A program made the position numbers and the translations under genes. Shown one piece after another: positions 11,101 to 18,950 of a stretch of 54,498 nucleotides of DNA (positions are counted from its first letter, which is position 1; each line of letters opens with the position of its first letter). Where the stretch lies: the NCBI GenBank assembly GCA_020199995.1, contig JAIVJM010000183.1:1-54498 (forward strand), in the 5' to 3' direction. The notes under the pieces were generated by a model that saw only the letters and a program-made list of their open reading frames with translations, had not been told where the DNA came from and searched no databases. Source of the stretch: Acidobacteriota bacterium. Its GTDB lineage: Bacteria > Acidobacteriota > Blastocatellia > Pyrinomonadales > Pyrinomonadaceae.

Positions 11101-11573
11101 CCGGCGGCCAGCATCCGTCCGTCCGCGCTGAAGGCGAGACTGATTGCGCCGCCCGCTACCGAAAGGCTGCGCAGCTCTCCGCCCTTGACGGTGTCCCACA
11201 CGCGCACCGTCCCGTCCGTCGAGCCCGACGCGAGCCAGCGCCCGTCGGGGCTGAAGGCGACGGCGCGGACGTGCAAGGTATGGCCCGTGAGTTGTCGCAG
11301 CTCGCGCCCTGTGGCGGTGTCCCAAAGCCTGACGGTGTGGTCGGCGCTGCCCGAAGCGAGCACGGAAGCGTCGGGGCTAAAGGCGATGGCGTCAACGCGC
11401 AGGGCGTGCCCGGTCTGGAGCACGAGTTCGGGGCGCGGCGGCGCGGGTTGCGCGGCGGGCGCGGGACGACTCGCGGTGTTGGGGATGGAAGCGACTGCCA
11501 GCGCGAGCAGCGCGAGGCACAGGACGGCGGTCAGCCGGAACCGAGCGTGGACGGACACGGGACGGGCTCTCAA
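8130..11573 (-). CDS. Caspase-family protease (orthocaspase) with 14 WD40 repeats
   Basis: An N-terminal hydrophobic segment (LTAVLCLALLALAVASI) is followed by about 14 WD40 repeats, each with AFSPDG and WD/WE signatures, which is enough for two seven-bladed propellers. A beta-sandwich-like linker precedes a C-terminal caspase/peptidase C14 domain. The catalytic pair is visible: His in VIYFAGHGTA and Cys in VLVIDACNSGQ. The domain should cleave after basic or acidic residues depending on subtype; the target is unknown. Propellers usually bind a partner or sense a ligand. The TTG at 11573 has AGGAG 5-6 bases upstream and gives a short charged n-region, so it is preferred; ATGs at 11597 and 11618 are alternatives without a good ribosome site. 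The leader implies membrane anchoring or export, unusual for a caspase. The gene diverges from the CHASE2 cyclase. Confidence 0.88.
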   Translation of the reverse strand: MRARPVSVHARFRLTAVLCLALLALAVASIPNTASRPAPAAQPAPPRPELVLQTGHALRVDAIAFSPDASVLASGSADHTVRLWDTATGRELRQLTGHTLHVRAVAFSPDGRWLASGSTDGTVRVWDTVKGGELRSLSVAGGAISLAFSADGRMLAAGTLENNIKLFETGAWRELRALAGHAGWVTSLAFSPDAAVLASGSRDSSVKLWDVVTGRELHALKGHTGLVKAVSFSPDGRLLASASFDRTAKVWKVGDGREARTLEGFSGKLTAAAFSADGRTLHVAAGDRSVRSFDSATWAETRNIAGAGDAGAGGPPGEVAAFSPAGAAQLATSNGDKTIQLRDLSAASRTPRGAEADRVFESYSSGVYTTAFSPDGHWFASGGKDRSIRVWEVATGRKVRTLLGHTGWVTQVAFSPDSRWLASASHSGAVKLWNVETGREARTLSGHTESVNSVAFSPDSKLLATASGDRTAKLWEVETGQLRRSFEGHAAELNSIAFSPDGNRLATGGADKTVRLWEAAGAGGAREWKEQDEVFGVAFSPDGRWLAVGLKGGHWRLQEAAGGAESSGGPLINHAGDVRSVAFSPDGKWVATGVSGGVVRLWDAATGAASHSLEGHTDAVNSVAFSPDGRWLSTGSEDGSTRVWETRTGALAATLVTLAEQSDWLVVAPDGLFDGSPQAWNQIVWRFDQETRKFAPVEAFFNEFFYPDLLSDIFAGKHPRAASDIARIDRRQPRLRMSLAEGTAAGAGADLSVRTVKVRIEVLDAPAGARDVRLFRNGALVYVRRGSVVGSSEGAATLEAVVPVVEGENRLTAYAFNRDNVKSADAVLALRGSAQLRRASTTYILAVGINTYANAQYNLKYAVADANDFVEEVRRQRARLEPEGRVETVTLLDREATKANILSALARLSGAERGPLAAGMPAALERLQATEPEDKVVIYFAGHGTAQQNRFYLIPHDLGYTGERTLTTAFSLKTILEHSINDQELEQILEPLSVSQLVLVIDACNSGQALEAEEKRRGPMNSKGLAQLAYEKGMYVLTAAQSFQAAHEAAQLGHGFLTYALVEEGLKRGEADPPSSRDGQVMVREWFDYAAERVPMLQLERMKQKRGLGVRIVSDDRDIQRPRVFYRREMDVRPLVVARLGAAAQAK

Positions 11574-11736
11574 ATTCTCTCCTCGCTGATCTCTCATCTT
11601 CTGATGTTCCCGGAGCATGGCCGCCGCCGGAGTGCGGCGAGCCTTGATGAAGAATAACAGGGTGCAGACAGAGCGGGCCGGTTGCTGCGCGCCGCGACTC
11701 TACGACACGGGACGCGTACACCGGGAGACGGGTGCA

Positions 11737-11765
11737 AACGTATGGCAGGCGCGGGGCGTTGTCAA
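11737..11765 (-). promoter_or_regulatory. Candidate sigma70-like promoter for the caspase gene
   Basis: Read on the minus strand, a perfect TTGACA is followed after 17 bases by TACGTT, a weak -10. It would give a leader of about 155 bases before the TTG start. The minus-10 match is poor, so this is tentative. Confidence 0.35.
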
Positions 11766-11802
11766 GGTTCATCGAAACTGTCAGGTTAAGGTAAGGAGGC
11801 GG

Positions 11803-11911
11803 CGGGGGCAAGGCCCCCTTCCCGACCTTTGAGATGATAAAGCTTGAAAGCTGCATCTCAGACTCACAATCTACGCTGCTTCGCAGGTTAAGATAGGGGG
11901 CTTGCCCCCGC
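11803..11911. repeat. Nested palindromic repeat element, copy 2, between divergent promoters
   Basis: The left arm starts GCGGGGGCAAGGCCCCC and continues into TTCCCGACCTT, nearly the same as copy 1 at 3930. The right arm (11890-11911) ends GGGCTTGCCCCCGC. Inner stems include GAGATG...CATCTC. The copy is less perfect than copy 1. The rest of the 11574-12102 intergenic stretch holds only the two opposing promoter candidates. Confidence 0.6.
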
Positions 11912-11940
11912 TGTGCATTTGTCATTGCAAGCGATTGAGA

Positions 11941-11969
11941 TTGACCCTCAAACGGGCGGGCTATACAAT
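11941..11969 (+). promoter_or_regulatory. Sigma70-like promoter for the CHASE2 cyclase operon
   Basis: TTGACC and TACAAT are separated by 17 bases, five of six matches each. It lies 133 bases before the cyclase start, in an otherwise uncoded, locally AT-richer stretch. Confidence 0.55.
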
Positions 11970-12102
11970 CTGGCTCGTCCAGCATCCCGCGCCCCGCCGA
12001 ACCCGCTCCAAACGGCGGCTCGCCGGTTCGAGCCGCCGGGCGCGGAACTGAAAACGCGGATCGCAACGCTCGCTCAAACGATTCCCTTCGACGATATTCT
12101 TG

Positions 12103-14163
12103 ATGGCTTCCGTCAAATCTTCCCCCATCTCGAAACTGCTGCGCCGCTGGTACTGGGCGCTGGCCGCTTTGCTGACTCTCGCCGTCTGGCTCGGCGTCGC
12201 GCTGGCGATGCGCCCCGCGCTCGACTCTCAAGACAGTTACGCCACGAGCCCTTACGGCCTCGTCACCTCGCTCGAGAACCGCGCGCTCGACCTGCTCTTC
12301 CAACTGCGCGACGCGCGGCGGCCCGCACTGCGCGCGCGCGGGCTGATCGAGCCGGTCACGATCATCGAGATGGACGAGCCCTCCATCCGCGCCTCTGACG
12401 TGCGGCTCCAGAAGTGGCCGCGCGGCTGGTACGCGGCCCTCATTGACCGCGCGCGCGAGGGCGGGGCGAAGGCCATCGGGCTCGACGTCTACCTGAGCGA
12501 GCGCGGCGGCACTTCCGCCGAAGACCGGGCCGCCGACCAGAGGCTCGCCGAGGCGATCTACAACACCGAAAATATCGTCCTCGTGCAGAAGCTCGAAGCG
12601 GGCGGCGCGCCCGCCCTCGTGCCGCTCCCCGAATTTGCCGAGAACGCGACCGCCGTCGGATTCTCCGACTTCCCGCTCGACGACGACAACTCCGTCCGCT
12701 CGACGATGCTTTTGCGCGCGCAGCCGAGCGGCGAGGCGCAGTTCAGTTTCGCCGCCGCCCTCGTGCAGCTCTATGCGGGGCAGGAGCTCAAGCCCGCCAC
12801 GGCTTCGGCCCTCACACTCGGAGGCCGCATGCTGCCGCTCCGCACGGACTCGACGATGCAGCTCGACTTCCGCGCGCGCACGCCCGGCTTCCGGCGCGTC
12901 TCGGCGAAGGACATTCTGTGCGAGGAATTCAAGCAGACCTCTGTGCCGGACATCCGTTGCGACGAGTCGGCGAAGCCTTCGGACGAACTCTTCCGCGACC
13001 GCATCGTCCTCATCGGCGCGACCAACAACGACGCGCCCGACCTCTTTCAGACGCCCTTCTACGAGCCGCTCCCGCTCGCGCGACTCTTCGACCGCGACCT
13101 CCCCGTCATCCCCGCGCGGATGCCCGGCGTCGAGCTGCATGCCACGTCCGCGGCGACGATGCTCTTCGGCAACGCGCTCGTCCGGCCCGCCTACGCCTCG
13201 CAGTCGCTCGTCCTGCTGCTCGCGCTCGCCGCCATCGCGCTCGCCGTCTTCGCCTTGCGCGCGCTCCTCGGCTTCGCGGCGGTCGTCTTCGTGGCCATCG
13301 CGCTGCTCGCAATCTCCGCGTGGGCCTTCGACGCGCACGGCCTCGTCCTGCCGCTCGCGAGCGCGTGGCTCGGCGTCGCGGTGCTCGCGCCGCTCGGCTT
13401 CGTCCTGCGCTATGCGCGCGAGCGCGCCCTGCGCGACGAGAAGGAGGCCGAGCGCGCGCAGATCATGGACATCTTCTCGCGTTGCGTCTCGACGGAGGTG
13501 GCCGAGGAGCTGTGGCAGAAGCGCGAGCAGGTCTCGCTCGTCGGCGAGACGAGGATCGTGACCATTATCTTCACTGACATCCGCAACTTTACAACCCTTT
13601 CGGAGACTGTGGACTCAAAGGAAGTCGTGACCTGGCTCAACGACTACTTCAGCCGGATGCACGACATCATCCGCCACTACGGCGGGCACATCAACAAATA
13701 TCTCGGCGACGGGCTGATGATCGTCTTCGGCGCGCCCGTCGACCGCGGCGAGAAGCTGGAGGCGCGCGCCGCCGTCCTCTGCGGACTCAAGATGCTCGAA
13801 GAGGTCGAGCGGATGAACGGCGAATGGGAGGGCACGGGCCGCCCGCACATCGCCATCGGCGTCGGCATCCACACGGGCGAGGCGACGTGCGGCGTCGTCG
13901 GCGCGCCCGGCAGGCTCGAATACACGATCATCGGCGACACCGTCAACCTCGCCTCGCGTCTGGAATCAACGACGAAGGAGGCGGGCGTCCCGCTCGTCGT
14001 CAGCAGCGTCACCGCCGGGCTCCTCGGGGTGGATTACGAGACCGAGGCGCTGGGCAACGTCAATGTCAAGGGAAAGACCCTGAGCACGTCCGTCTTCGCC
14101 GTCAGGCCCAAGCAGGGCTCGAAGCAGGAGTCGCCGCCAGCCGTCGCCGCCGCCGGCCAGTGA
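12103..14163 (+). CDS. CHASE2-domain class III adenylate/guanylate cyclase
   Basis: A membrane cyclase of 686 residues. One N-terminal membrane helix (about 17-36) leads into an extracytoplasmic CHASE2 sensor domain (about 45-345, IIEMDEPSIRA, GAKAIGLDVYLSERGG). Three further helices follow (about 367-435), then a cytoplasmic catalytic domain (about 480-670). The two metal-binding Asp residues are in IIFTDIRNFTTL and NKYLGDGLMIVFG. The Lys of INKYLGDG and Asp-Thr of IIGDTVNLASRLE fit a class III cyclase, most likely using ATP. It should convert an envelope signal to a cyclic nucleotide. The start is the ATG at 12103; a TTG lies directly before it and the ribosome site is weak. It heads a probable operon with the TPR and SH3 genes (gaps of 69 and 51 bases). 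Confidence 0.9.
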   Translation: MASVKSSPISKLLRRWYWALAALLTLAVWLGVALAMRPALDSQDSYATSPYGLVTSLENRALDLLFQLRDARRPALRARGLIEPVTIIEMDEPSIRASDVRLQKWPRGWYAALIDRAREGGAKAIGLDVYLSERGGTSAEDRAADQRLAEAIYNTENIVLVQKLEAGGAPALVPLPEFAENATAVGFSDFPLDDDNSVRSTMLLRAQPSGEAQFSFAAALVQLYAGQELKPATASALTLGGRMLPLRTDSTMQLDFRARTPGFRRVSAKDILCEEFKQTSVPDIRCDESAKPSDELFRDRIVLIGATNNDAPDLFQTPFYEPLPLARLFDRDLPVIPARMPGVELHATSAATMLFGNALVRPAYASQSLVLLLALAAIALAVFALRALLGFAAVVFVAIALLAISAWAFDAHGLVLPLASAWLGVAVLAPLGFVLRYARERALRDEKEAERAQIMDIFSRCVSTEVAEELWQKREQVSLVGETRIVTIIFTDIRNFTTLSETVDSKEVVTWLNDYFSRMHDIIRHYGGHINKYLGDGLMIVFGAPVDRGEKLEARAAVLCGLKMLEEVERMNGEWEGTGRPHIAIGVGIHTGEATCGVVGAPGRLEYTIIGDTVNLASRLESTTKEAGVPLVVSSVTAGLLGVDYETEALGNVNVKGKTLSTSVFAVRPKQGSKQESPPAVAAAGQ

Positions 14164-14232
14164 GCGGCGGGCACGCTCTTCGCCAGTTCAGTGACAGTCA
14201 GGAATTAAACGTCCGGAAAGAGGGATTTCAAC

Positions 14233-15129
14233 ATGTCCAGAATTTTTACGCGCGCGAGCCGCGCGCCCTTCGTCTTCCTGTTCGCACTTTCGGTCTGCCT
14301 GCTGGGTTGCGCCTCCACGGCGCAAGCTCAGCCCCGGCAAACACCGCCGCCGCCGCCGCAGGGCCAGAAGCCGCCCAAGAAAAAACTTCAGGCCAGCTCG
14401 AACTTTGCGCAGTACGCGGCGCGCGACGCCTCGAACCGCCTCATCACCGGGGGCGCGACGCGCAACGTCATGGACGACGCGGCGAAGTACACCCAGACGG
14501 GGCAGGAGAGTTATGAGGCGGGCAAGTTTGCGGAGGCCGTCGAGGCTTTCAAAAAGGTGGTTGCGCTGAAGCCCAAGAGCGACGCGGCGCATTACCAACT
14601 GGGCGTCGCCTACGAAGCCGCCGGGTGCGGCGCGGAGGCCATCGCGTCGTACCGCAAGGCCATCGAGCTGACCGGCAACGTCGAGATCAAGGCCGTCGCC
14701 AACTACAACATGGGCAACGTGTACGCCGCCGCCAACCAGCCGACGGAAGCGATTGAGGCTTACCAGAAGGTCGTCGCGCTGGTTCCGAACGAATCCGTCA
14801 CCCATTACAACATCGGGCTCGCTTACGCGTCGGCGGGGAAGACGAAAGAATCCATCGAAGCGTTCAAACAGGCCGTCAGCCTCAAGCCCGATTACGTGGA
14901 GGCGCAGTTCAACCTCGGCACCGCCTACGGCACGACGGAGCAATACCGCGAGGCGGTCGCGGCTTTCAGAGAGGCCGTGCGGCTCAAGCCCGACCACGCC
15001 GAGGCGCACTTCAACCTCGGGCTCGCCCACCTCGCCCTCGACGAGCGCGACGCGGCGCAGGCCGAGATCAAAATCCTGCGGACCCTCAAGCCCGAGCTGG
15101 CCGCGCGGCTCAACGAGCTCGCCAACTGA
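14233..15129 (+). CDS. Secreted TPR-repeat protein
   Basis: 298 residues. An N-terminal signal with FLFALSVCLLGCAST could be a type I or lipoprotein signal (LLGC). A Pro/Gln/Lys-rich spacer is followed by about six tetratricopeptide repeats from residue 85 to the end (AAHYQLGVAYEAAG, VTHYNIGLAYASAG, EAHFNLGLAHLALDE). TPR stacks bind other proteins. It lies 69 bases after the cyclase on the same strand and is probably co-transcribed with it, so it may be an envelope partner of the CHASE2 sensor; that link is inferred from position only. GAGGGA upstream of the ATG serves as the ribosome site. Confidence 0.85.
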   Translation: MSRIFTRASRAPFVFLFALSVCLLGCASTAQAQPRQTPPPPPQGQKPPKKKLQASSNFAQYAARDASNRLITGGATRNVMDDAAKYTQTGQESYEAGKFAEAVEAFKKVVALKPKSDAAHYQLGVAYEAAGCGAEAIASYRKAIELTGNVEIKAVANYNMGNVYAAANQPTEAIEAYQKVVALVPNESVTHYNIGLAYASAGKTKESIEAFKQAVSLKPDYVEAQFNLGTAYGTTEQYREAVAAFREAVRLKPDHAEAHFNLGLAHLALDERDAAQAEIKILRTLKPELAARLNELAN

Positions 15130-15180
15130 AATGGCCCGAGCTCCGCATCCGTCGTTTTCATAACCGGGAGGTGTTCGGGA

Positions 15181-16248
15181 TTGCCTGAAACATTTAAGTC
15201 ACTCAGCGTCGCCGCCGAAGTCGGACATCGGCGGCGACGAATCATCTTCGCATTGTGTGCGCTCGTCGCGTGCGTCTTCGTCAGGGCGGGCGCGGCGGCG
15301 GCGGCGCGGGGGCCGCAGCAGGAGGCCGCCGCCGCGTCGAAGGCGCGCATCGTGACTGCGACGGGCGCGCGCGTGCGCTCCGCCCCGAGCGCGAGCGCCG
15401 GAGAGGTGGGGCGGCTCCAGCTCGGCGTCGTCGTGCGCGAACTGGAGCGTTCGAGCGGCAGGGAAAAAGTCGGCGCGGCGGAGGACTACTGGTATCGCGT
15501 CGCCGCGCCCGGCAGCGGCGGGGTCGAGGGCTGGGTCTTCGGCGGGCTCACCGCATCCTTCGACGCGGGCCGTCGCGTCGAGATTTACCGACGGCTCGCG
15601 GGCGACCGCCTGAAGGCCGAAGAGTCGGGCTTCTCCGACCGGATTGAACTCGTCGGCTTCCTCGAACGCGCCGCCCCGGAAATGAAACGGCGCGACGAGC
15701 GCGGCGAGGTCGAACTACTCCGCCTGCTCGCGCTGCACAAGGCGCTGGCCGTTGTCCCCATCGAAAAGCAGTCGGAGTCGCCCTACCAAGCGTGGGTCAA
15801 AAAGTACGCGCCGCAGATCGTCTACAGCGAACCCGCCGGGCAGTGGTTCGTGCGCTCGGAGCTGTTCTGGGATTTGCAGAAGAAGTACGGCGACCTTCCC
15901 TTAGGCGAGCGCATCGCGTGGGAGGCGTCGCAGATACCGCTGCCCGGCGAGTGCGAGGGGTACCTCCCGTGCTACATGTACCTCTACACTGTGACCGAAG
16001 GGCGCTACCTCAAGCTTTACCCGCGCGGCGCGCACGCCGGCGAGGCGCTCGGCCAGATCGCCGATTCGCTCGCCGGGATTGTCAAGAGCATGTCGTCACC
16101 AGAGAGCCCTTACGAGGTCCCGGCGGCGGACCGCGCGGAATTTGGCCGGACGGTAGCGCTGCTTCGCTCACAGCTCGGCGGCCCCCCGCACCCGAAGCGC
16201 GCGCTCGCCCTCAAGCACCTCGACGCGCTGGCCCGCCGCTTCCGCTGA
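15181..16248 (+). CDS. Exported protein with bacterial SH3 domain
   Basis: 355 residues starting at a TTG with GGGAGGTG 8 bases upstream. A charged n-region and hydrophobic segment (IIFALCALVACVFV) indicate export. An SH3b domain spans about 50-125 (ARVRSAPSASAGEVGRL, WYRVAAPGSGGVEGWVFGG), a fold that often binds peptidoglycan or ligands at the envelope. The rest, up to the C-terminus, is helical and has no recognised catalytic motif; it contains a conserved-looking segment with GECEGYLPCYMYLY and two Cys. It is the third gene of the cyclase unit and is followed by a perfect terminator hairpin. Confidence 0.78.
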   Translation: MPETFKSLSVAAEVGHRRRRIIFALCALVACVFVRAGAAAAARGPQQEAAAASKARIVTATGARVRSAPSASAGEVGRLQLGVVVRELERSSGREKVGAAEDYWYRVAAPGSGGVEGWVFGGLTASFDAGRRVEIYRRLAGDRLKAEESGFSDRIELVGFLERAAPEMKRRDERGEVELLRLLALHKALAVVPIEKQSESPYQAWVKKYAPQIVYSEPAGQWFVRSELFWDLQKKYGDLPLGERIAWEASQIPLPGECEGYLPCYMYLYTVTEGRYLKLYPRGAHAGEALGQIADSLAGIVKSMSSPESPYEVPAADRAEFGRTVALLRSQLGGPPHPKRALALKHLDALARRFR

Positions 16249-16299
16249 AGAGAACTGCCCTCAGAGACTGAACACCGCTGGCGCCCGCGCCGCGCGCTC

Positions 16300-16345
16300 A
16301 AACGGCTGAGGGGGCGTCCACTGCCGGACGCCCCCTCAGCCGTTT
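16300..16345. terminator. Perfect 20-bp hairpin terminator between convergent genes
   Basis: AAACGGCTGAGGGGGCGTCC and its exact complement flank a 6-base loop, followed by TTTTG on the plus strand. It separates the SH3 gene from the convergent subtilase gene, and the A-run at the left makes it usable in both directions. Confidence 0.8.
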
Positions 16346-16428
16346 TGTTAAGCCCCCCTTTGCGAGGGCCGTCTTCATGAAGAGCCGAGAACCCCGCGCG
16401 GGCTCATCCTCTTCGCATGACGACGCCG

Positions 16429-18645
16429 CTACCTCGACGTTTGCGCGCTCGCGATGCCCGAATACATCGTCGTGCCTTTCGCATTGTAGGCATAGACGCG
16501 GTAGAAGTATTTCGTGTTCGCCGAGAGCCCCGTGCTCAAATAGCTCCCGGCATTCGAGACGACGGTGGCGATCTGCGTGAAAGTCCTGCCGTTGGTCGAG
16601 CGTTCGACGCGGAAGCCGCTCTCGTTCGAGGCGTTGTCCGTCCACGTCAGGTTGATCTGGCCCCTCGAGACGGGCGACGCTTTGAGCGACCCCGGAGCCC
16701 CGTCGAGCATGACCGCCATCGAGCCGGTCAGGTCGCCGTTGATGAGCGAGAGTCGCGCCTGCGCCATGACGTCCCCAAGCAGCACGCCGTCCGAGAGCAG
16801 CACGCCGTCGCCGGCGACCTTGCCGCCGTCCGAGAGCAGCACGCCATCCGAGAGCAGTATGCCGTCCGTGAGCAGCACTCCCGAGCCGGTGAAAATCGAG
16901 CCCGCTTCGAGCGTCGAGCCGTTGCTCGTCAGGATGCTCTCGCTGATCGTAATCCCGTCGCTCATCATCGAGCCGTCGTTCAGCAGCACGCCGCTGCTCT
17001 CAATCGTCCCATCGCAGAGCATCACGCCCTGCGCGTAGACCGCCTGATACTTGAGGATGAGGTTCGCGCCCGTGGCGAAAGACTGATCCATGATGATGCC
17101 CTGACCCCAGTAGAAGGTCTGCCCGGCGAGCGTCGTCTGCGGCGCTGGCGCGGCGCAGGTCTGGCAGAGCAGCGGGTCGCCGACCGGCGTCGAGGCGCTG
17201 AGGTCTGTGCGGATGAGCTTCGCCAGACGCATCGCGCCTTCGAGGTTCAGCTCGCCGCTCCCCTGCTCCAGATTGTTGAAGCCCGCGAGCGGCTGCGCCG
17301 TGTACATGAGAATCATTTTGACGAGGCTCGGGGTGAGCGCGGGGGCGGCCTGCTTGAGGAGCGCCGCCGCGCCGGCCACGACCGGCGTCGCCATCGAAGT
17401 GCCGCTCATGTACATCTGCTTCTTGGTGGGCGCTCCCGAGACGGAAGCGTCGAGCGAGGGGTTCTGCGACAGCAGGTAGTTGTTATGCGCCGCCGCCGCG
17501 ATGATCTTGTTGCCGGGCGCGGCGAGGTCGGGCTTGACGAGATTGTCGAAGTGCCGGACGCCCGCATCGTCAGTCCAGAAGCTGCGGGTCGGGCCGCGCG
17601 AGCTGAAGGACGTAATCTGGTCGTCGGCGCGGTCGTCCGTGCCGAAGGTGTTGACCGCGCCGACCGTGATCACCGAGGGGTCGTTGCCCGGCGAGTGAAT
17701 CTGCCCGTAGAGGCGGTTGCCCGCGCTGTCCTTGCCTTCGTTACCCGCGGCGGCGACGACCACGATCCCGGCTGCCGTGAGGCCGCGCACGGCCACGCAG
17801 AGCGGATCGTTGAGATAAGAATCCACGGCTGCCGTGCCAAGGCTCAGGTTGACCACCTTGATGTTGAAGGCCGGGTTGTTGCGGTTGGTCAGAATCCAGT
17901 CGAGCGCGCTGAGGATCATCGAGGTCGAGCCCGTGCCGTTCGAGCCGAGCACGCGGAGGTTGATGATTTTCGCGTTGGGGGCCACACCCTGATACGCGCC
18001 GCTCGCGATGGTCGGGCCGCCGGCGGCAATCGCCGCCACGTGCGTGCCGTGGCCGTAGGGGTCGTCGGTGCGGTTCTCGCCCGTGAAGTCCTGACTGTAG
18101 ACGACGCGCGACCGGAGGAAAGAAGTGTGGCCGGCGTCGATGCCGGAGTCCATGACGACGATGCCGACGCCCGTCCCGTCGTAACTGCCGGAGCCGCCCG
18201 TCGTCGCCGTCGCCGCCGCCGCCTCCGCGCCGCTCGTCAGGGTGACGTGGCCGAGCAGCTTGGCCTCGCGGTCGAGCGAGACGTAACCAACGTCAGAACG
18301 CGCGCCAATCGCCTCGACGTACTTCGCCTTGAGCTTGACCGAGCGCGCCGCGAAATTCTTCAACGCGCCGCCGACGCTCGCGCCCTTGCCCTTGAGGTCG
18401 GCGTCGAGATTCTTGTTCCACGAGCCTTTCGGCTGGATGATGATGCTGAGCTGGTCTTCGCCGAGCAGCGAGTCCCTGACCTTCTTGCGCAGGTCGGCGC
18501 CGACCTTATTCTTATTCGCCGTGCCCGCGTGCGCCCTCCGGAGCATCGAGGAGCGGTCGCACACCATGATGCCGAGGCACAGCGAGATTGCCAGAGCGAG
18601 CGCGACGCGGCGGCGGATTGAACTGTGAGATTTTAACTTTTTCAT
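16429..18645 (-). CDS. Secreted subtilisin-like serine protease (S8) with hexapeptide repeats and fibronectin III domain
   Basis: 738 residues. A signal peptide (VALALAISLCLGIMVC) precedes an inhibitor-I9-like propeptide (about 50-130). The peptidase S8 domain carries Asp in VVMDSGIDAGH (about 161), His in YGHGTHVAAIAAG (about 200) and Ser in MSGTSMATPVVAG (about 416). After a short linker comes a stretch of about 12 six-residue repeats around GVLLSD, and then a fibronectin type III domain (about 650-738, INLTWTDNASNESGFRVERS). The enzyme is expected to be an exported endoprotease. The hexapeptide block is the odd part: it has the periodicity of a beta-solenoid and sits between protease and fibronectin. 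The ribosome site is weak. The long open frame antisense to it is a GC artefact. Confidence 0.9.
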   Translation of the reverse strand: MKKLKSHSSIRRRVALALAISLCLGIMVCDRSSMLRRAHAGTANKNKVGADLRKKVRDSLLGEDQLSIIIQPKGSWNKNLDADLKGKGASVGGALKNFAARSVKLKAKYVEAIGARSDVGYVSLDREAKLLGHVTLTSGAEAAAATATTGGSGSYDGTGVGIVVMDSGIDAGHTSFLRSRVVYSQDFTGENRTDDPYGHGTHVAAIAAGGPTIASGAYQGVAPNAKIINLRVLGSNGTGSTSMILSALDWILTNRNNPAFNIKVVNLSLGTAAVDSYLNDPLCVAVRGLTAAGIVVVAAAGNEGKDSAGNRLYGQIHSPGNDPSVITVGAVNTFGTDDRADDQITSFSSRGPTRSFWTDDAGVRHFDNLVKPDLAAPGNKIIAAAAHNNYLLSQNPSLDASVSGAPTKKQMYMSGTSMATPVVAGAAALLKQAAPALTPSLVKMILMYTAQPLAGFNNLEQGSGELNLEGAMRLAKLIRTDLSASTPVGDPLLCQTCAAPAPQTTLAGQTFYWGQGIIMDQSFATGANLILKYQAVYAQGVMLCDGTIESSGVLLNDGSMMSDGITISESILTSNGSTLEAGSIFTGSGVLLTDGILLSDGVLLSDGGKVAGDGVLLSDGVLLGDVMAQARLSLINGDLTGSMAVMLDGAPGSLKASPVSRGQINLTWTDNASNESGFRVERSTNGRTFTQIATVVSNAGSYLSTGLSANTKYFYRVYAYNAKGTTMYSGIASAQTSR

Positions 18646-18879
18646 CTTCGGTTAACTTTGTGCCCTTGAACTTCATCTGGCATCCCGCTTTATGAAGCTC
18701 GTCGAAACGCCTGACACGTGCGGAATGCAATTGGGGTCGATCACGGACAAAGCAATGGCCGTGCCCATTCGCGGAGTGAGCAGAGAGAGCTGTATTTCTG
18801 GAATTGTTGGCGTTCCCGGGACACGGGAAGCGAGGGGGCGGGAGGAGTCTGGTCAGGTTGAGATGATCGGTCAGTCAGC

Positions 18880-18908
18880 TTGACGGCCCGGCTGAAATGA
18901 ACTACAAG
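18880..18908 (+). promoter_or_regulatory. mscL: Sigma70-like promoter for mscL
   Basis: TTGACG and TACAAG lie 17 bases apart, 43 bases before the ATG at 18951. It overlaps an upstream in-frame ATG (18897), which supports the downstream start. The rest of the 18646-18950 stretch shows only a small TTCCCG...CGGGAA palindrome (about 18813-18829). Confidence 0.5.
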
Positions 18909-18950
18909 CCAGACGCTACACCGATTCCCTGCTTCACGGAGACCCTTCAA

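Noticed and set aside
9640-11420. A CRISPR-like array: near-identical words such as CCGTCGGGGCTGAAGGCGA spaced about 120-130 bases
   Set aside because: These words encode the conserved AFSPDG of each WD40 repeat in the minus strand. Spacing follows the 42-residue repeat and no spacers or leader exist.
8613-11657. Several long open frames antisense to the WD40 caspase
   Set aside because: They mirror the WD40 repeats, are Arg/Ala-rich and show no motif; the caspase frame has catalytic residues and SFSPDG-type repeats.
16417-18621. A 734-residue open frame on the plus strand through the subtilase gene
   Set aside because: It is antisense to a gene with clear S8 motifs and a signal peptide; its composition is Arg/Ala/His-rich with no family motif. 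GC-rich DNA leaves few stops.
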